Assembly (NCBI GenBank): GCA_025765595.1
Contig: JAIVFH010000080.1
Location: 96,062 to 160,061 of the forward strand
Origin: Obelidium mucronatum
Taxonomy: Eukaryota > Chytridiomycota > Chytridiomycetes > Chytridiales > Chytriomycetaceae
Direction of reading: 5' to 3'
Length of the DNA stretch: 64,000 nt
Below the pieces are notes generated by a model. That model was not told the origin of the DNA. It searched no databases and worked only from the letters and a program-made list of their open reading frames with translations. Positions 43,424 to 54,910 of this stretch are shown here, piece after piece (positions within the stretch are counted from its first letter, which is position 1; each line of letters begins with the position of its first letter). A program made the position numbers and the translations under genes.

Positions 43424-44050
43424 ATGAATCCCACAGCTTCAGACAAGAAACCTGCAGCCAGGAGGTTTAAATCATGCTTAGAATGCCAATCTACCAAGAA
43501 AAAGTGCTCCCGGGAGGATGTGTGTTCACGATGTGCTCGATTGGGAAAGGAGTGTGTCTATCACAACAACAACAACAACACTCCTTCGAATGGCCAAGAC
43601 GGGTACGTTATATCCAGTAAAAAGATATATGAATGATATTCATTTTGTTTGTTTATCGACTATAGATTGAAACGGTCTCCGTCAGGGACTTCAGCCGGCA
43701 GTCGGAGTCCTCAACGTTATTCGCCAACAAGATACCAGCGGAATTCTCCGCAAAGCCCATACGAACACCTGAAAACACAGCAAGGTCCGCCGCATATGCC
43801 GGTGGTGGTGCTGGGATCTAGCGGCGGCCCCGTTCTTCCAAATCACCTTTCAATTTTGGCCGACTCTGCTTTGTCGCAACACCCAAAAATGTTCTTGAAA
43901 GGAACAATTGGGTCCACAAGACAGAACCCCGATGTACCGAAAGCGGGTTATATCCCTCCACCATCTAATGGCGAACAACGAGATCTACCGTCACCGTTAT
44001 CCGATGTCGATCCAAAGACACGAATGGGGATATCTTTTTTGGTTGATTGA
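43424..44050 (+). CDS. Zn2Cys6 regulator E (187 aa)
   Basis: Two exons, 43424-43602 and 43666-44050, total 188 codons. It begins MNPTASDKKPAARRFKSC. The cluster is CLECQSTKKKC, five residues, CSRCARLGKEC, with a short poly-Asn run after it. The intron is phase 2 and leads to LKRSPSGTSAGSRSPQRYSP, a basic Ser/Pro segment that could hold phosphorylation sites. It ends DPKTRMGISFLVD. Like D it lacks the STRSKAY block. The smallest regulator in the cluster. Intact. Confidence 0.82.
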
Positions 44051-44684
44051 TCCTCCTCCCTTGAAGTTATCTTTTATTCATTTTTTTTTAATATATATAG
44101 CCCAGTATTCTCTTTTATGCGATGTAATTAAAAAAGGTTTATGATTCCAGTATTTATCTTTTTCTTCAAAAACTCCTTGCTTGGTCAGCAATTTTTCTGA
44201 TAAGTCAACGATAGGAAACTCCGCTGCCCCCAATAGCTCCCACTGCGTTCCCACACATTGAAAACAAGAAAATCAGCGAACTGAATTGTTATCGTTACAT
44301 CTATTTTGCTCCGGTAGCGTAATTAATGAGGCTTTTTAAACTGCCTTCTGAAATCGCTGTGTCTCTCTTCAGCCGCCAAGACACAAAAACAACACCTGAA
44401 AGTATGATTCGATGGTGGAACCCAGTGCCGATCGCAAGATCTTGTTATGAGTGACACCGTTCGGTGGCTTGACGCAAGCCAACTGTATAACTGGATCAGT
44501 TTTTTTTTACGTTAGAGCAGTTGTAAGCAACAGTTACTCTCAGGTCATAGATGGTTAACATTGTTGAAGTATGTAATCGGTGTTTTTGGCTGACACAGCC
44601 AAGAAACACTGGAATCCATCTCCCTTTTGTATTTGATTTTTTTTTAAAAGCTAAATAGACCAACACAGCCACACACCTTTGACG
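44051..44684. other. Intergenic
   Basis: About 630 nt, AT-rich start. No gene supported. Confidence 0.35.
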
Positions 44685-45676
44685 ATGTATCCCCCGCATC
44701 CGCAGATCATCTCGCAGGTAAGTAAATGTCTTGTCTTTGGCAATGACGTGGCCTAGAAGAGCCCCCCAATCTGCTCCTCTCTGCTGCGTTGCTTGTTCAA
44801 AACCAGCATTCTAAATGAAGTCAAACGTGCCACAGACCCACTCCGATAACAAACTGGCTCCTCTAGAAACCCAATCGAAGCTTTTGTATCGGAGATTTGA
44901 AGAAGAAAGTGGACGGACGATGGTCAGAGACGGTCTGAAAAGGTTTGGGCTACACTCTCCCAAACTCTTTCCAGCCCGGTCTCACCAATTGAAACCCCCG
45001 AACCCCCCATTTTTTGGATATAAGGAGCAGCAGTTTGAACTCGACAATAGCAAACAGCAATACCCGGTCTTCAAGCAATCTTTTCCATGATCTGAATCCA
45101 TCATCACCATCACCACCAACACCACAAATGCATAGGAATTTTCAACAAAACAATACCTTGCGAGAAGAGCCTTCAGATTCATGTTTCTCTGATATCCGGA
45201 ATCTGCTTGCGGGAAGCCACCTTCTAATGCGGACTAGTTGGAGGCGGCCGCGGGAACCTCTTATTACCAACACCATTTCAGAAAGCAACAGCCACGTACA
45301 AACAAAAGTAGAAGAAATCGCACCACCACCATCTCCCCCACATCCAACCTCGAAACGGCGCAGTAGACCAATTGTAAGATACAACCCGCTATCGACAGCT
45401 GGGTCTCGACAGTACCTTCCACTTCCCATCAGTGGCTTACGGATAGAGCAACAAAGGGGACAAGGAGAGCTGCAAGGCCGGGGGAATAGTTATCATCGGG
45501 AAGCATCACCCGTGTCCCAATTATCTGGGATTTATACTCCAGTTTTAGCGTCGAGTCAATGGTCGTTGGCGGGGGGTAGCTTGTGGGGAAGTGATGTTGG
45601 GCTCGCCGTTTTGGCGCCTGCGTGTGAAGAACACGTGTATTCTGTAGATCCACAGATGAAGAAGGAAACAATATAG
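44685..45676 (+). CDS. Unrecognised Pro/Ser-rich protein (one-base break)
   Basis: A first exon MYPPHPQIISQ (44685-44717) and an intron to about 44820 lead into SNVPQTHSDNKLAPLETQSK and a basic segment (LLYRRFEEESGRTMVRDGLK). Near 45050 an AAA run must lose one A to continue from ELDNS into NSNTRSSSNLFHDLNPSSPS and onward to a stop at 45676 (about 295 aa). Without that the frame stops at 45090. The second half has a basic patch (TSKRRSRPIVRYNP) and Ser/Pro-rich sequence. No zinc-binding or other known domain is visible. Its place at the edge of the regulator cluster suggests, but does not show, a regulatory role. Confidence 0.5.
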
Positions 45677-46261
45677 TTGAAAGGGTTGAATAAAAAGGCT
45701 TATAGTGTGGATTGAAACAAATTCAAGCCAGACCTTTTTTGTTAAGGAACCTTTTTTGTTAAAGGAATACCGAATAAGGTTGGAATTTTTCAGAGAACGC
45801 CAGAACGGTTGGTTTTGTACGTGAATCCTTGAATGGGTTATGAATGGGTTTTGGTGAAGCAGAAATACATTTTGTGGCTTCCAGGAGCACTGCTGCTGAG
45901 CACGATCTACTCGGAATTCATCCAGCAAAGATAAAGGAGATAAAATAGAGATATGAAAAAAAATGCAGTGTTTCCAGAAACAACTGCCATATAAATATGT
46001 ATTCTGTACAATGAATTGGATAATAAAGAATCAAAAAGTAATAACGCTCGTGATAGGCTAAAAATGATGATGATGATGAGAAAGGAAAGACAAAGAAGGC
46101 AAGTGTTTCCAGAAACAACTTGGTGAAACTGAACTCAAAAATAATTAAAAAGTCCAATTCTGTTGGGATCACTGCTGCTGCTGGTTTAGTACTCTTTGGC
46201 CGGGAGGTAGGGTGGTATATGATCTTTTCTTGTCAATCTTTCTTTGCTTTCGTTTGCAGTT
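45677..46261. other. Intergenic with a short direct repeat
   Basis: About 585 nt. GTGTTTCCAGAAACAACT occurs twice (about 45969 and 46103), and each copy contains the palindrome TTTCCAGAAA. No gene supported. Confidence 0.4.
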
Positions 46262-46691
46262 TTAACTTCGACATGACATCATTAAATTGTTGCTACGGAT
46301 GAAGTCCACAACAGCAATCGATGCGGTGCTGTATTCACTATATTTCTGTCTCAAATCGATCAGTTGTTGATTTCTTTCTCGTTGTATAGGAGTCTTGAAG
46401 GCGTTTTTGAACTGATCAGTGATAAAACACGCGGTGAATATTTCAGGCAAACTCCAGGTGGGGGACAGAAGAAAAGAAAAAAACCTTTTCCATCGGAGAA
46501 ACAATATCCAAGGCGATTACTTTCTCCACCGCTTCGACTATATGCTTGCTCACTGCGTCCATGTTTGCATGTAAAAAACTGTCGAGCGTGTCCAATAGTT
46601 CAAACAGCGTCGCGCGTTGAACATCGCAATTCTTGCGCAGCTCTTTGATCTCTTGCTCTTTCTTGGCGTAGATGATATTTGAAATATTCAT
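46262..46691 (-). CDS. Small coiled-coil protein (118 aa), unrecognised
   Basis: Two exons, 46485-46691 and 46262-46411, total 119 codons, with a 73-nt GT-AG intron after MEK. It starts MNISNIIYAKKEQEIKELRK. Heptad-like spacing (ELLDTLDSFLHANMDAVSKH, then LIDLRQKYSEYSTAS) indicates a helical, probably coiled-coil protein, perhaps a subunit of a larger complex. I do not recognise the family. Confidence 0.6.
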
Positions 46692-46999
46692 GTTTCTGTG
46701 TTTGTTTTTTGGATGATAAATAATTGTCAGCCTCTTCCAGGGTTATGTTAATCCCCCTCCCCCTTAAAACCGAAGGATTTCAAGGGATTTCAAGATACGA
46801 GTTTTAATTTGGTTTGTTTGGTTGATTCAAGGCTTGAGATTAGCTAGTTCGTGAATTTGCTTCGATTTCTACACCTATCCCCGTCAATAACGAAACAAGC
46901 AGAGAATGCTTATAAAATCAAGCACTGAATCGCATGCCTGGATTTGGAATATGGACACTATTCACTCAAAAGAACCAACAAAAAAGAAACCACAAGTAA

Positions 47000-48466
47000 A
47001 TGCTTAAACAGCGACTTTTTGTGGATAGTTTGCGCCGCAGCAAGGCCACGTGGGCGTCGTCAAACTCGCGCGTGCATGAATTGGCGCAGGCGCCGATCAA
47101 TCCAGTTACGTTGAAGCGACTGCTGGACTTGGGCGAAACAAAGAACCTTCGAGAGAGTTCGCTGCTGCTTCACTCGGAACTGCCGAAGCGGCTTGCAAGG
47201 CGGGTCAAAGGTAAAAGAGGCACAACCTTATAGCAATACAGAGAGACTGATTTCCAATTGTTGGCAGCGGTGCAGAAGCTGCCGTTCATTGTTGGCGTCA
47301 ATCCACACATCAGAAGCATCTATCAATTGTACGATCGCATTCTTTTTGTATCTGTAGTTTTTCCCCTCATCTTATCAAAAACCAAATCCGTCTTTGGCTT
47401 CCTTTAGATACCTCGACTCTTTTGAAATCCTATCACAGCTTCCAGAACCCACAGACAACGATTCCCAACAACTATTCACAGATACTCTGAAAGATTTAGT
47501 AGCATCTCATGCAGACGTTATTCCTCGACTTGCAAAGGGTTAGGGTCAATTGGATTATCCAGGTTGGCCAAGACCTTACTCACAAAAAACAAAAAAAACA
47601 AAAACAAACAGGATTCCAGGAATGTGGACGATACATGTCGCGAGAAGACGCCGCAGATTTCTTGGATGGAATGATTCACGCACGTATTGCCATTCGAGGT
47701 TGAAAACGCATTGTTTGGTTGCTTTGTTCACACTACCTAGTTTTAACCTTTTAAAAAAAACAGTCCTCGCCGAACACCACCTCGCCCTTCAAGAACCCAT
47801 CCCCGGCTACATTGGCGTCTTAAACACAAACCTGTCCCCAACAACCGTTCTCCGGCACACCGCCGACTATGTCCAAGAACTCTGTGAAATCAACTACGGC
47901 GTATCCCCAGAATTCCAACTCTCTGGACACTTGGACACTCGAATCACATACATTTCAAACCACTTGGAATATATTTTCATGGAGCTATTGAAGAATGCGT
48001 CGCGTGCGACTGTCGAGCATTCGAAACGTATTTCAAGGAGAGGGGAGCAACCTGTGGTTCAGATTACGGTTGCTAGAGGGCCTGCAGATGTGACTATTCG
48101 TGTGAGGGATATGGGAGGTGGTATTTCCCCCGAAGGTTTGTTTTTTCCACTTCCTGTCTTGTTCCTAATTTCCTCATCCGCTACTACTTGTCAGATATGG
48201 CGAGAGTTTTTGAATACTCATATACAACTGTTCCAAAATCCGAACTCGAAGAAGACCACAACATATTCTCATCCCAATCACGCCAAGCCATGCAAGCCGG
48301 CGTAGGCGGACCTATTGCTGGATTAGGTTTTGGACTTCCAATGTCTCGTATTTATGCAAAGTACTTTGGAGGGTCTTTGGAACTCAAGAGTGTCGGTGGA
48401 CATGGTGTCGATGTGTTTTTGCGAGTCCCCAACATTTCAAGATCTGATAACAAACATCTCATTTGA
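47000..48466 (+). CDS. Mitochondrial PDK/BCKDK-family protein kinase
   Basis: Six exons: 47000-47211, 47269-47329, 47409-47538, 47612-47698, 47764-48135 and 48195-48466, all GT-AG, no frame break. The N-terminus [16 protein letters not shown] is Arg/Ser-rich like a mitochondrial presequence. [20 protein letters not shown] and the GHKL ATPase N-box [14 protein letters not shown] are diagnostic. The G1 box is [13 protein letters not shown] and the G2 region is [20 protein letters not shown]. These kinases inactivate pyruvate or branched-chain 2-oxoacid dehydrogenase by Ser phosphorylation of E1alpha. HHLALQE and [10 protein letters not shown] lean towards the branched-chain branch, but I would not fix the substrate. 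Confidence 0.93.
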
Positions 48467-48704
48467 TTCAATAAAAAGAGCCTTAGACAAAAAAAAAGAT
48501 TTAATAGACAAGAGCAACCATTCCTTTTCGTTTATTTGCATTTACAACAACTAAATAAGTGTAAAAAAAGTTGGACGCCGTTTTTGTGAAAGAGGCAGAA
48601 TTTGGAAAACGTTTAACATCCAAGAAGAAACTTTAAAAATAACATGTGAAAAAATGAGCAAGTACAGTTGTAACCAATGCAACCCAATTTCCCAACATGC
48701 TAGT

Positions 48705-51700
48705 TTAGAGCTTGTCGTAGAAGTCATCCAAAACTGGAGTCTCGACCTTAAGACCCTTTCTCTTACGGACACCCAAAATAAGTTCGTTGGTCTTGGATCC
48801 CTTCTCAAGTGGGTCAGTTGGCATAATTTGCCAGTGGTCAAACACACATTGTGGGAAAGCTTGTCCACCAGTAGCGGCACGCAAGTCTCCAGTGAATCCG
48901 AAGGATTCCATAACTGGGAGGTAAGCACGGACGTTGAAGAGTGGGGTACCAGCCTTCTGTTCTTGTCCAATCAGGACACCACGACGTCTGTTAAGAACGG
49001 TGAAGATACCACCGATAGCGGTTTCTGGACATTGGATTTCGACCAAGTAGATTGGCTCCTGGAGACCTGGGGAGGCAGTCAGGAAGGAAGCGAAGACGAC
49101 ACGTCTGGCAGTTGGGATCAATTGACCTCCACCACGGTGGATAGCATCAGCGTGCAGGACGACATCAAGGATGTTGAAACGGATAGAACGCATGTTTTCA
49201 TCTGCAAGACAACCTTCCTTAGTGGCCCATTGGAATCCAGAGACACAAGAGTCCTTGATTTCGTTAAGGTATTGGACTCCCTTAGTGACATCAACCAACA
49301 AGTTGGCACCAGTGGTTTCGGGACCGAAGCACCAAATCTTACGGGCATCGGTAACGTCCCATTCGTATTCATCGGCGAGGATACGGGCACGGACCTTGAA
49401 ATCATCCTTGGGGTTGACCTTTCCGGCTTCAATATCAGCAGAGAGTTCTTCAACCATTGGAAGAGCCTTCATGAAGATACGGTTGTGCTTGTTTGGAGAC
49501 TTGGACAAGGCAACAATAGAGGATTCGGCTTGGACGGTTTCACGGAATTGAACGACTGGGTCACCCTTTCTCAATGGGACACCAGCGTGGTCTTCTTCAA
49601 GATCCTTCAAACAGATTTCCAAGTGGAGTTCACCGGCACCAGCAACAATGTGTTCACCAGAGTCAGAGGTGTAACAGAGGACACATGGGTCGGACTTGGA
49701 CAAACGCTTAAGACCTTCGACGAGCTTTGGCAAGTCGTTGGCGTTCTTGACTTCGACGGCAATTTGCACGACTGGGGAGACAGAGAACTTCATGACCTTC
49801 AAGTTGTGGGCAGTTTCAGAAGTAGTCAAAGTACCAGACTTCAACAAGAACTGGTCAATTCCGACAAGACCAACAATGTTACCACATGGGCAGTCTTCGA
49901 TGGCTTCGACGGTACGACCCATCATGAGGACGGTACGCTGGATGTTCTTGACGAACAAGTCGTCCTTCTTTCCAGGAATGTAGTTTGGTCCTTGGATACG
50001 GACCTTTTGACCAGCACGGACGGTACCAGAGAAGACACGACCGAAAGCGTAGAAACGACCCTTGTCAGAGGTTGGAACCATCTTGGAGACGTACAACATG
50101 AGTGGACCTTCTGGGTCACAGTTCTGAATGGCAATAGCGCACTCATCATCATGTGGACCTTCGTAGAGACCTTCCATACGGTACTTTTGGGCAGTGACTG
50201 GGGATGGCAAGTGGATACACATCATTTCCAAAAGGGCATCAGCAGCTGGCAAGAAAGTACGCATGACAGTCTTCAAGAGGGCCTTTCCGGTTTGGTCCTT
50301 GTCCTCAGACTTAAGAACAATGTTGAGCTTTTCAAGAAGGGAAGCAGTTTGATCAGTCTTGAAGTTCATGATAGAGTCAAAGAGCTTGTAGATTGGGTCC
50401 AAGATGAACATGTTGAAAGCACGTTCAAGTGGCTTTCCTTCGGCATCGTGAGCCTTGGTGGTCCACTTCTTGGTGGCTGGGTTGAAGTAGTTGTCACCCC
50501 AGAGCTTAGCCATCATCTTTTCCTTAGCAACACCGAACTTCTTGGAGTAGAGAGCGGCAAATTGACGGAGGGTGAAAGCCCATCCGTGGAGACCAGAACC
50601 GAAACAAACGGTACCGTGCTCTGGTTGAACTTGACAGTCACCAAGGGCATCAATGTGGTAGGTGGCGATAACGACGTTGACGTTTTCAATAGTGTTACGG
50701 AAGGTCTAAAATTTAAATATATTTGAGACAGTGCAAGGCGAACAAAATAATCAAAGTTGCTCACGGTGTAGAGAGATTCCTTGTCAACTTGGAGTTCGAG
50801 CAAAGCACGGTCAACCTTGTTGATAACAATGACTGGCTTAATACGTTCACCAAGAGCCTGACGAAGCACAGTCTCGGTTTGCACACACACACCATCGATG
50901 GTGTCGACAACGACGAGGGCACCATCGGTGACACGGAGAGCGGCAGTGACTTCAGAGGAGAAATCGACGTGTCCTGGGGAATCAATCAAGTTGATCAAGA
51001 AGTCGTTTCCGTCAGTCTTCTGCTTGATTTCTGGGATGTCTTCAGCTGGCATGGTGAAGAAAAGGGTAATGGCGGTGGACTTGATGGTGATACCACGGTC
51101 AATTTCGTCCTGACGGGTGTCCATGTAACGGGCATCTCCAGCACGAGCACCGGCAATGATACCGGCCTTGGCGACAAGGGAGTCAGAAAGAGTACTCTTT
51201 CCGTGATCGACGTGCTGCAAAAAAAGAAAATCGAATTTGAGATAAAACGAGAGTGACTTGCAAAAACACACTCACGGCAATGACGGACATGTTACGGATG
51301 TTGGTCCTCTTGTCCATGAGGCCTCTGAGCTAAAAACAGACATCATCGAGTCAATCCCAGTTGAATCAGCTTCCCTCCACACACTCGCTCACCTCTGTTC
51401 ATCATCAACACAGGCGATTCAAGAAAGCAAATTCGTTAATAAATAGATTCGAAGTAGTTCGTCCAGATAATATTACCATCCTAAAGAGTCCATGAGTTTC
51501 AACACAACAAACCAAGATAAAAAAAACAAATAGTGTACTTACGACTGTGAAATTAACCTAGAGCCGCCACGAATTCATAGATAGAAAGAAAGAATAAACG
51601 CCAGTTAGCATTGGAGCAGAGACTGAGGGTATCCATGGTTCGCGTTGCGCCTCCCACAGTCCATCACCACCGCACCCAAGGCGGCCATCCGGCCACCACT

Positions 51701-51782
51701 CCTCCGGCCTTTTGCCGTCTTCTCTCCAGCACGATTCCAGGCGTCTGCGGGGTGCTCCGATGGGACTGGCGATGCCTACCAT
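48705..51782 (-). CDS. EFT: Translation elongation factor 2
   Basis: Large uninterrupted last exon 48705-50705, then 50765-51214, 51276-51329, a 15-nt exon 51543-51557 (VNFTV) and an ATG-only coding exon 51780-51782 followed by GTAGGC. Total about 840 aa, as expected for eEF2. The G domain shows [15 protein letters not shown], the switch region [24 protein letters not shown] and [12 protein letters not shown]. The diphthamide loop is [16 protein letters not shown] with the modifiable His. eEF2 drives ribosomal translocation with GTP. Between VNFTV and LRGLMDKR two residues (usually DQ) are not accounted for, so a further tiny exon or shifted splice site in 51330-51542 is likely. Confidence 0.96.
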
Positions 51783-51927
51783 CTTGCGAGTTTGTTTGGT
51801 TTGGAAACACGAAGAAAAAGCGCAAAATGCGCTTTGCCAAAAACGTGTTTCGCGTGTTTGCAACGGTTACTGGACCACGGCAAAGTCGCTTGGGGGATTG
51901 TCGGGGGCTCTTTATTAAATAAGTGGT

Positions 51928-52835
51928 TTACACGAAGAAGGACGGGTCGAGGTGGGAGATCGCTTCCACTTCAGCAAGGCGTCCAATAGCTGCCCCACTC
52001 TCCACTGCAACGCAGAAGGGGTGGTGTTGGTCGAGATAGGCCACGTGAAAGTACCATCCCTTTTGAATCCTTCCTTCGACACTGACTTCGACAGCGTTTT
52101 CAATAACCTGCGAGAATAATGAGTGGGTACCTTTCGATCGAATGACACTAACACTTGTAGAGCCGTCTCGATCCTTCCAAGAGATTGGATTTAACATTTC
52201 AAACTCGATCGTCTTGAAATCCAATCCAAGGCCCAATCCAAGTGCCTTGGTGTAGCTTTCCTTCAAGCACCATAATCGAAAGAAGGAATGCAGCCTTGCC
52301 CATGAACTATTAGGTCCCCACGTACTTTGATTGATTACTTCCCATTCACGTGGTGTAACTTGAAAGTCTTGAAATGTGCTCAAAAACGAATCGACAGTTT
52401 CCGACTGGTTCAATTCCACTTTCATGACATCAATCCCTACTCTACTTCCGGTACATCCAATGGCAATACAATAGTCTCCATGATGAGATGCATTGAAATC
52501 GAATCCAGCTGGCGGAGGTGGATGTTTCTGGCAAAACCATCAGTTCTCGTTTTGAATGCCGCTCATAGGCTATGACTGCCTTCACAAACCAGATATGGTC
52601 TTCCATGTTCCGTACGATCTATGAATATTGTTGCAAGTTCCGTTTCAGGAAGTAGAGTTTTGATCAAGATCCGAATCAACAGACAAGTTGCCAATGCCCT
52701 TTTCTGATCGTTGATAAAATGAAAGCGTTTGATTCGCGTCTGATCGGCTTCAGGGATTAGCGACATGAGTTTCGAGAATTCCAAGGGCGAAGGAGCCCAG
52801 TTGGCAGTGTCGAAGGATATAATCTTGGTTCGCAT
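51928..52835 (-). CDS. 4'-phosphopantetheinyl transferase (AASDHPPT/Lys5-like)
   Basis: Two exons, 52590-52835 and 51928-52527, give 281 aa. It starts MRTKIISFDTANWAPSPLEF. The key motifs are FDFNASHHGDYCIAIGCTGS, RVGIDVMKVEL (Mg-binding Asp) and RLWCLKESYTKALGLGLGLD (the WxxKES/A-K box with catalytic Glu/Lys). It transfers phosphopantetheine from CoA to carrier domains: Lys2 aminoadipate reductase and/or fatty-acid synthase ACP. A single broad-specificity enzyme is the usual animal arrangement, and Lys5 the fungal one. The frame is intact. Confidence 0.93.
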
Positions 52836-52954
52836 TTCGCCCAGTATTTTACTGGTATTTATTTTACAGACCTACAAACGGTTTGTTGCTACTTTATTCA
52901 TATAAAGATATCCTTAAACACTATGTTATGCGCGACCATGATCCGTCGGTTAGT

Positions 52955-54296
52955 CTATCTTGCTTGATAAACTCCTCCATTCACACGCATCATTGCCGCA
53001 TTGACGATTAACCCAATGTTATTTTGATAGAAATTCTGTCCTGTTCCCACACACAAGTAATACGCAAACAGCTGATTCGCAACGTTCTTCCTTACCATCA
53101 AAAAGATGGGATAAAATATGATACACAAGCAAGTCACAACACAAAAGACTTTCATTGCCATCGAATCAGTGGCTTTTGAGAGTGTCGAATCAGAGTATGC
53201 TGAAACCATGTAATTCAGTTTTGGGAACGTGATCCTGATGTTGTGTCCATATCCAGCCATTCGAAGAGCCATGACTATTGAGTTTTGAATATTTCCGTAA
53301 TCCCAGACTACCTCTTTCTGCATATGTATTCTTTTAACGAGTAAATCATCAGTGGTTTGTAAAACTGTGATTCCCCAAATCCGGTAATCGCGTACTTACT
53401 CTTTCAAAAGATTCTTGGAGCTGATGAACTGGTCCAAAACAGCTTTCCATGGCCCCAAAACCGGCTGCTGCTCCGTGCTAGTTTGTTTTGGAACCGCCAT
53501 GACTCGTTCCCATTCGTTCGAAATGTAGTTTGAAACATCAATGCTCTACATTAACATTTTTAAGAACAACTGGATGGGGTATTTTTGTCACCCGCCTTAC
53601 AAAGTTAAAGTCCGTGACAGTGTGAGTTTCATGGTGAGTTTCAGTTCTACTTCCACCGTTTCCATCTGATACTTGTCGCGTGACGAGACGTGTCTCTTGG
53701 CGTGTGCCCTGAATTGAAATCTGGGAGAAGTTAAAAAATCAATGTTAAACGCAACGACGATACGCAAAACAAAAATATGATTAAAAATACCATCATCACC
53801 GGCTTCTCCCGCAGATAATACAAGAAATAGTTGAATAATGCATCACACTGTGATTTTTTTTTTCAAGGAGAAATTCTGGAGCACATTAAACGCAAAAACG
53901 TACATTTTGTGCTAAATAAAAAAACTAAATATTTCTCTCTTACAGCACTTGATCAATTGGAATAATGGAGCCAAATGAGAACGCGTATGGCTGTTCCTTT
54001 CCTTTTTGATCTGCGAAACAATTGTTGATGGCATTTGGGTCTGGGAGGTTCAGCTAATTAAAATAATCATATAATGTGAATATTATATACTGTAAATATG
54101 TGCTTAGAATATAGATTAAGCCCCATACTTGGTATCCTGGAGGCGGTTGTGGTGGTTCACTATAAACAAGTGCCCGTAGTTCTGACGGCGGCAAAACCAT
54201 TGGCGATGGGGAAGAATAAGCGGGAGGTGGAAAATTTGGCGCAATTAAGCTAGACTTGTTGTCAGCTGTGTTGCCTTTGTTGTCGAAATTAGACAT
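52955..54296 (-). CDS. PPxY-motif membrane protein, multi-exon
   Basis: Exon 1 (54129-54296) starts MSNFDNKGNTADNKSSLIAP and has two PPxY motifs, PPPAY and PPPGY, which typically bind WW domains of Rsp5/NEDD4-type ubiquitin ligases. The following exons encode LNLPDPNAINNCF, a His/Thr-rich stretch (SRTETHHETHTVTDFNF), SIDVSNYISNEWERVM and KEVVWDYGNIQNS. The last exon holds a hydrophobic segment AMKVFCVVTCLCIIFYPIFL, one membrane span, perhaps two. Likely a ubiquitin-ligase-associated membrane protein of the endomembrane system (inference). I do not know a named orthologue. Confidence 0.65.
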
Positions 54297-54728
54297 GATG
54301 GCTACAGATATAAATCTACAGATATAAATATTTTTGGAAACAAGAATATCATCCCTCGCGAGGCAGGGACGTCCCAATCTCTAACGACCAAAGCGGAGTG
54401 TTCAATAAAAATAGCACAAGCTTATTTATTGATTTTTTTGGCACAAGAAGTATCGTGTCACAGAATGCGAATCTACCTTTACTACCGGCAACACCGCCTC
54501 CGCTTACCTCCACTACTGCTCCCACAAATAGCATTATTGTTGCTAACACTGCGTCTGCTGCTAATCCCTTTGGCGATAGAGAAGGGATCTTGCACTCTTT
54601 ACTCGTACTCAGGCAATGTAACGCTTGAGAATCTGATTGTCACGGCTATTTTTCCTTTGTGATGAGAGGTATATTGAGCTTCGAGTAAAAATAGATTTAT
54701 ATATGTCATTTTTTCAAAGAAATAATAT
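54297..54728. other. Intergenic
   Basis: About 430 nt between the PPxY gene and tRNA-iMet. Short open frames (54398-54628) have no support. Confidence 0.35.
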
Positions 54729-54800
54729 AGCACCGTAGATCAGCGGAAGATCGTTGGGCTCATAACTCAAAGGTCGCAAGATCGAAACTTGCCGGTGCTA
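54729..54800 (+). tRNA. Initiator tRNA-Met(CAT)
   Basis: 72 nt: AGCACCG...CGGTGCT+A. Anticodon loop CTCATAA. A1-U72 pair and a T loop starting with A (ATCGAAA) instead of T mark it as the cytoplasmic initiator, as does the similarity of the loop to yeast iMet. A T-rich stretch follows (CTTTTTCTT). Confidence 0.93.
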
Positions 54801-54910
54801 CTTTTTCTTGTCCATTTTTTTTCAGAAAAAAAAAACAAAAGCCTGAAAAATGACCATCATTTCCATGTGGAATCCCAAGAAAGGTTAAAACCTTTATTGT
54901 CATAATAACA

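Noticed and set aside
13540..45676. Secondary-metabolite gene cluster with Zn2Cys6 pathway regulators
   Set aside because: No polyketide synthase, NRPS, terpene cyclase, P450 or transporter genes are present; the block is regulators only. The phosphopantetheinyl transferase at 52 kb is the general housekeeping type.
48654..50726. 690-aa plus-strand open frame opposite EF2
   Set aside because: It is the mirror of the strongly codon-biased EF2 exon; the absence of stops follows from that bias. The translation has no recognisable family and EF2 on the other strand is certain.
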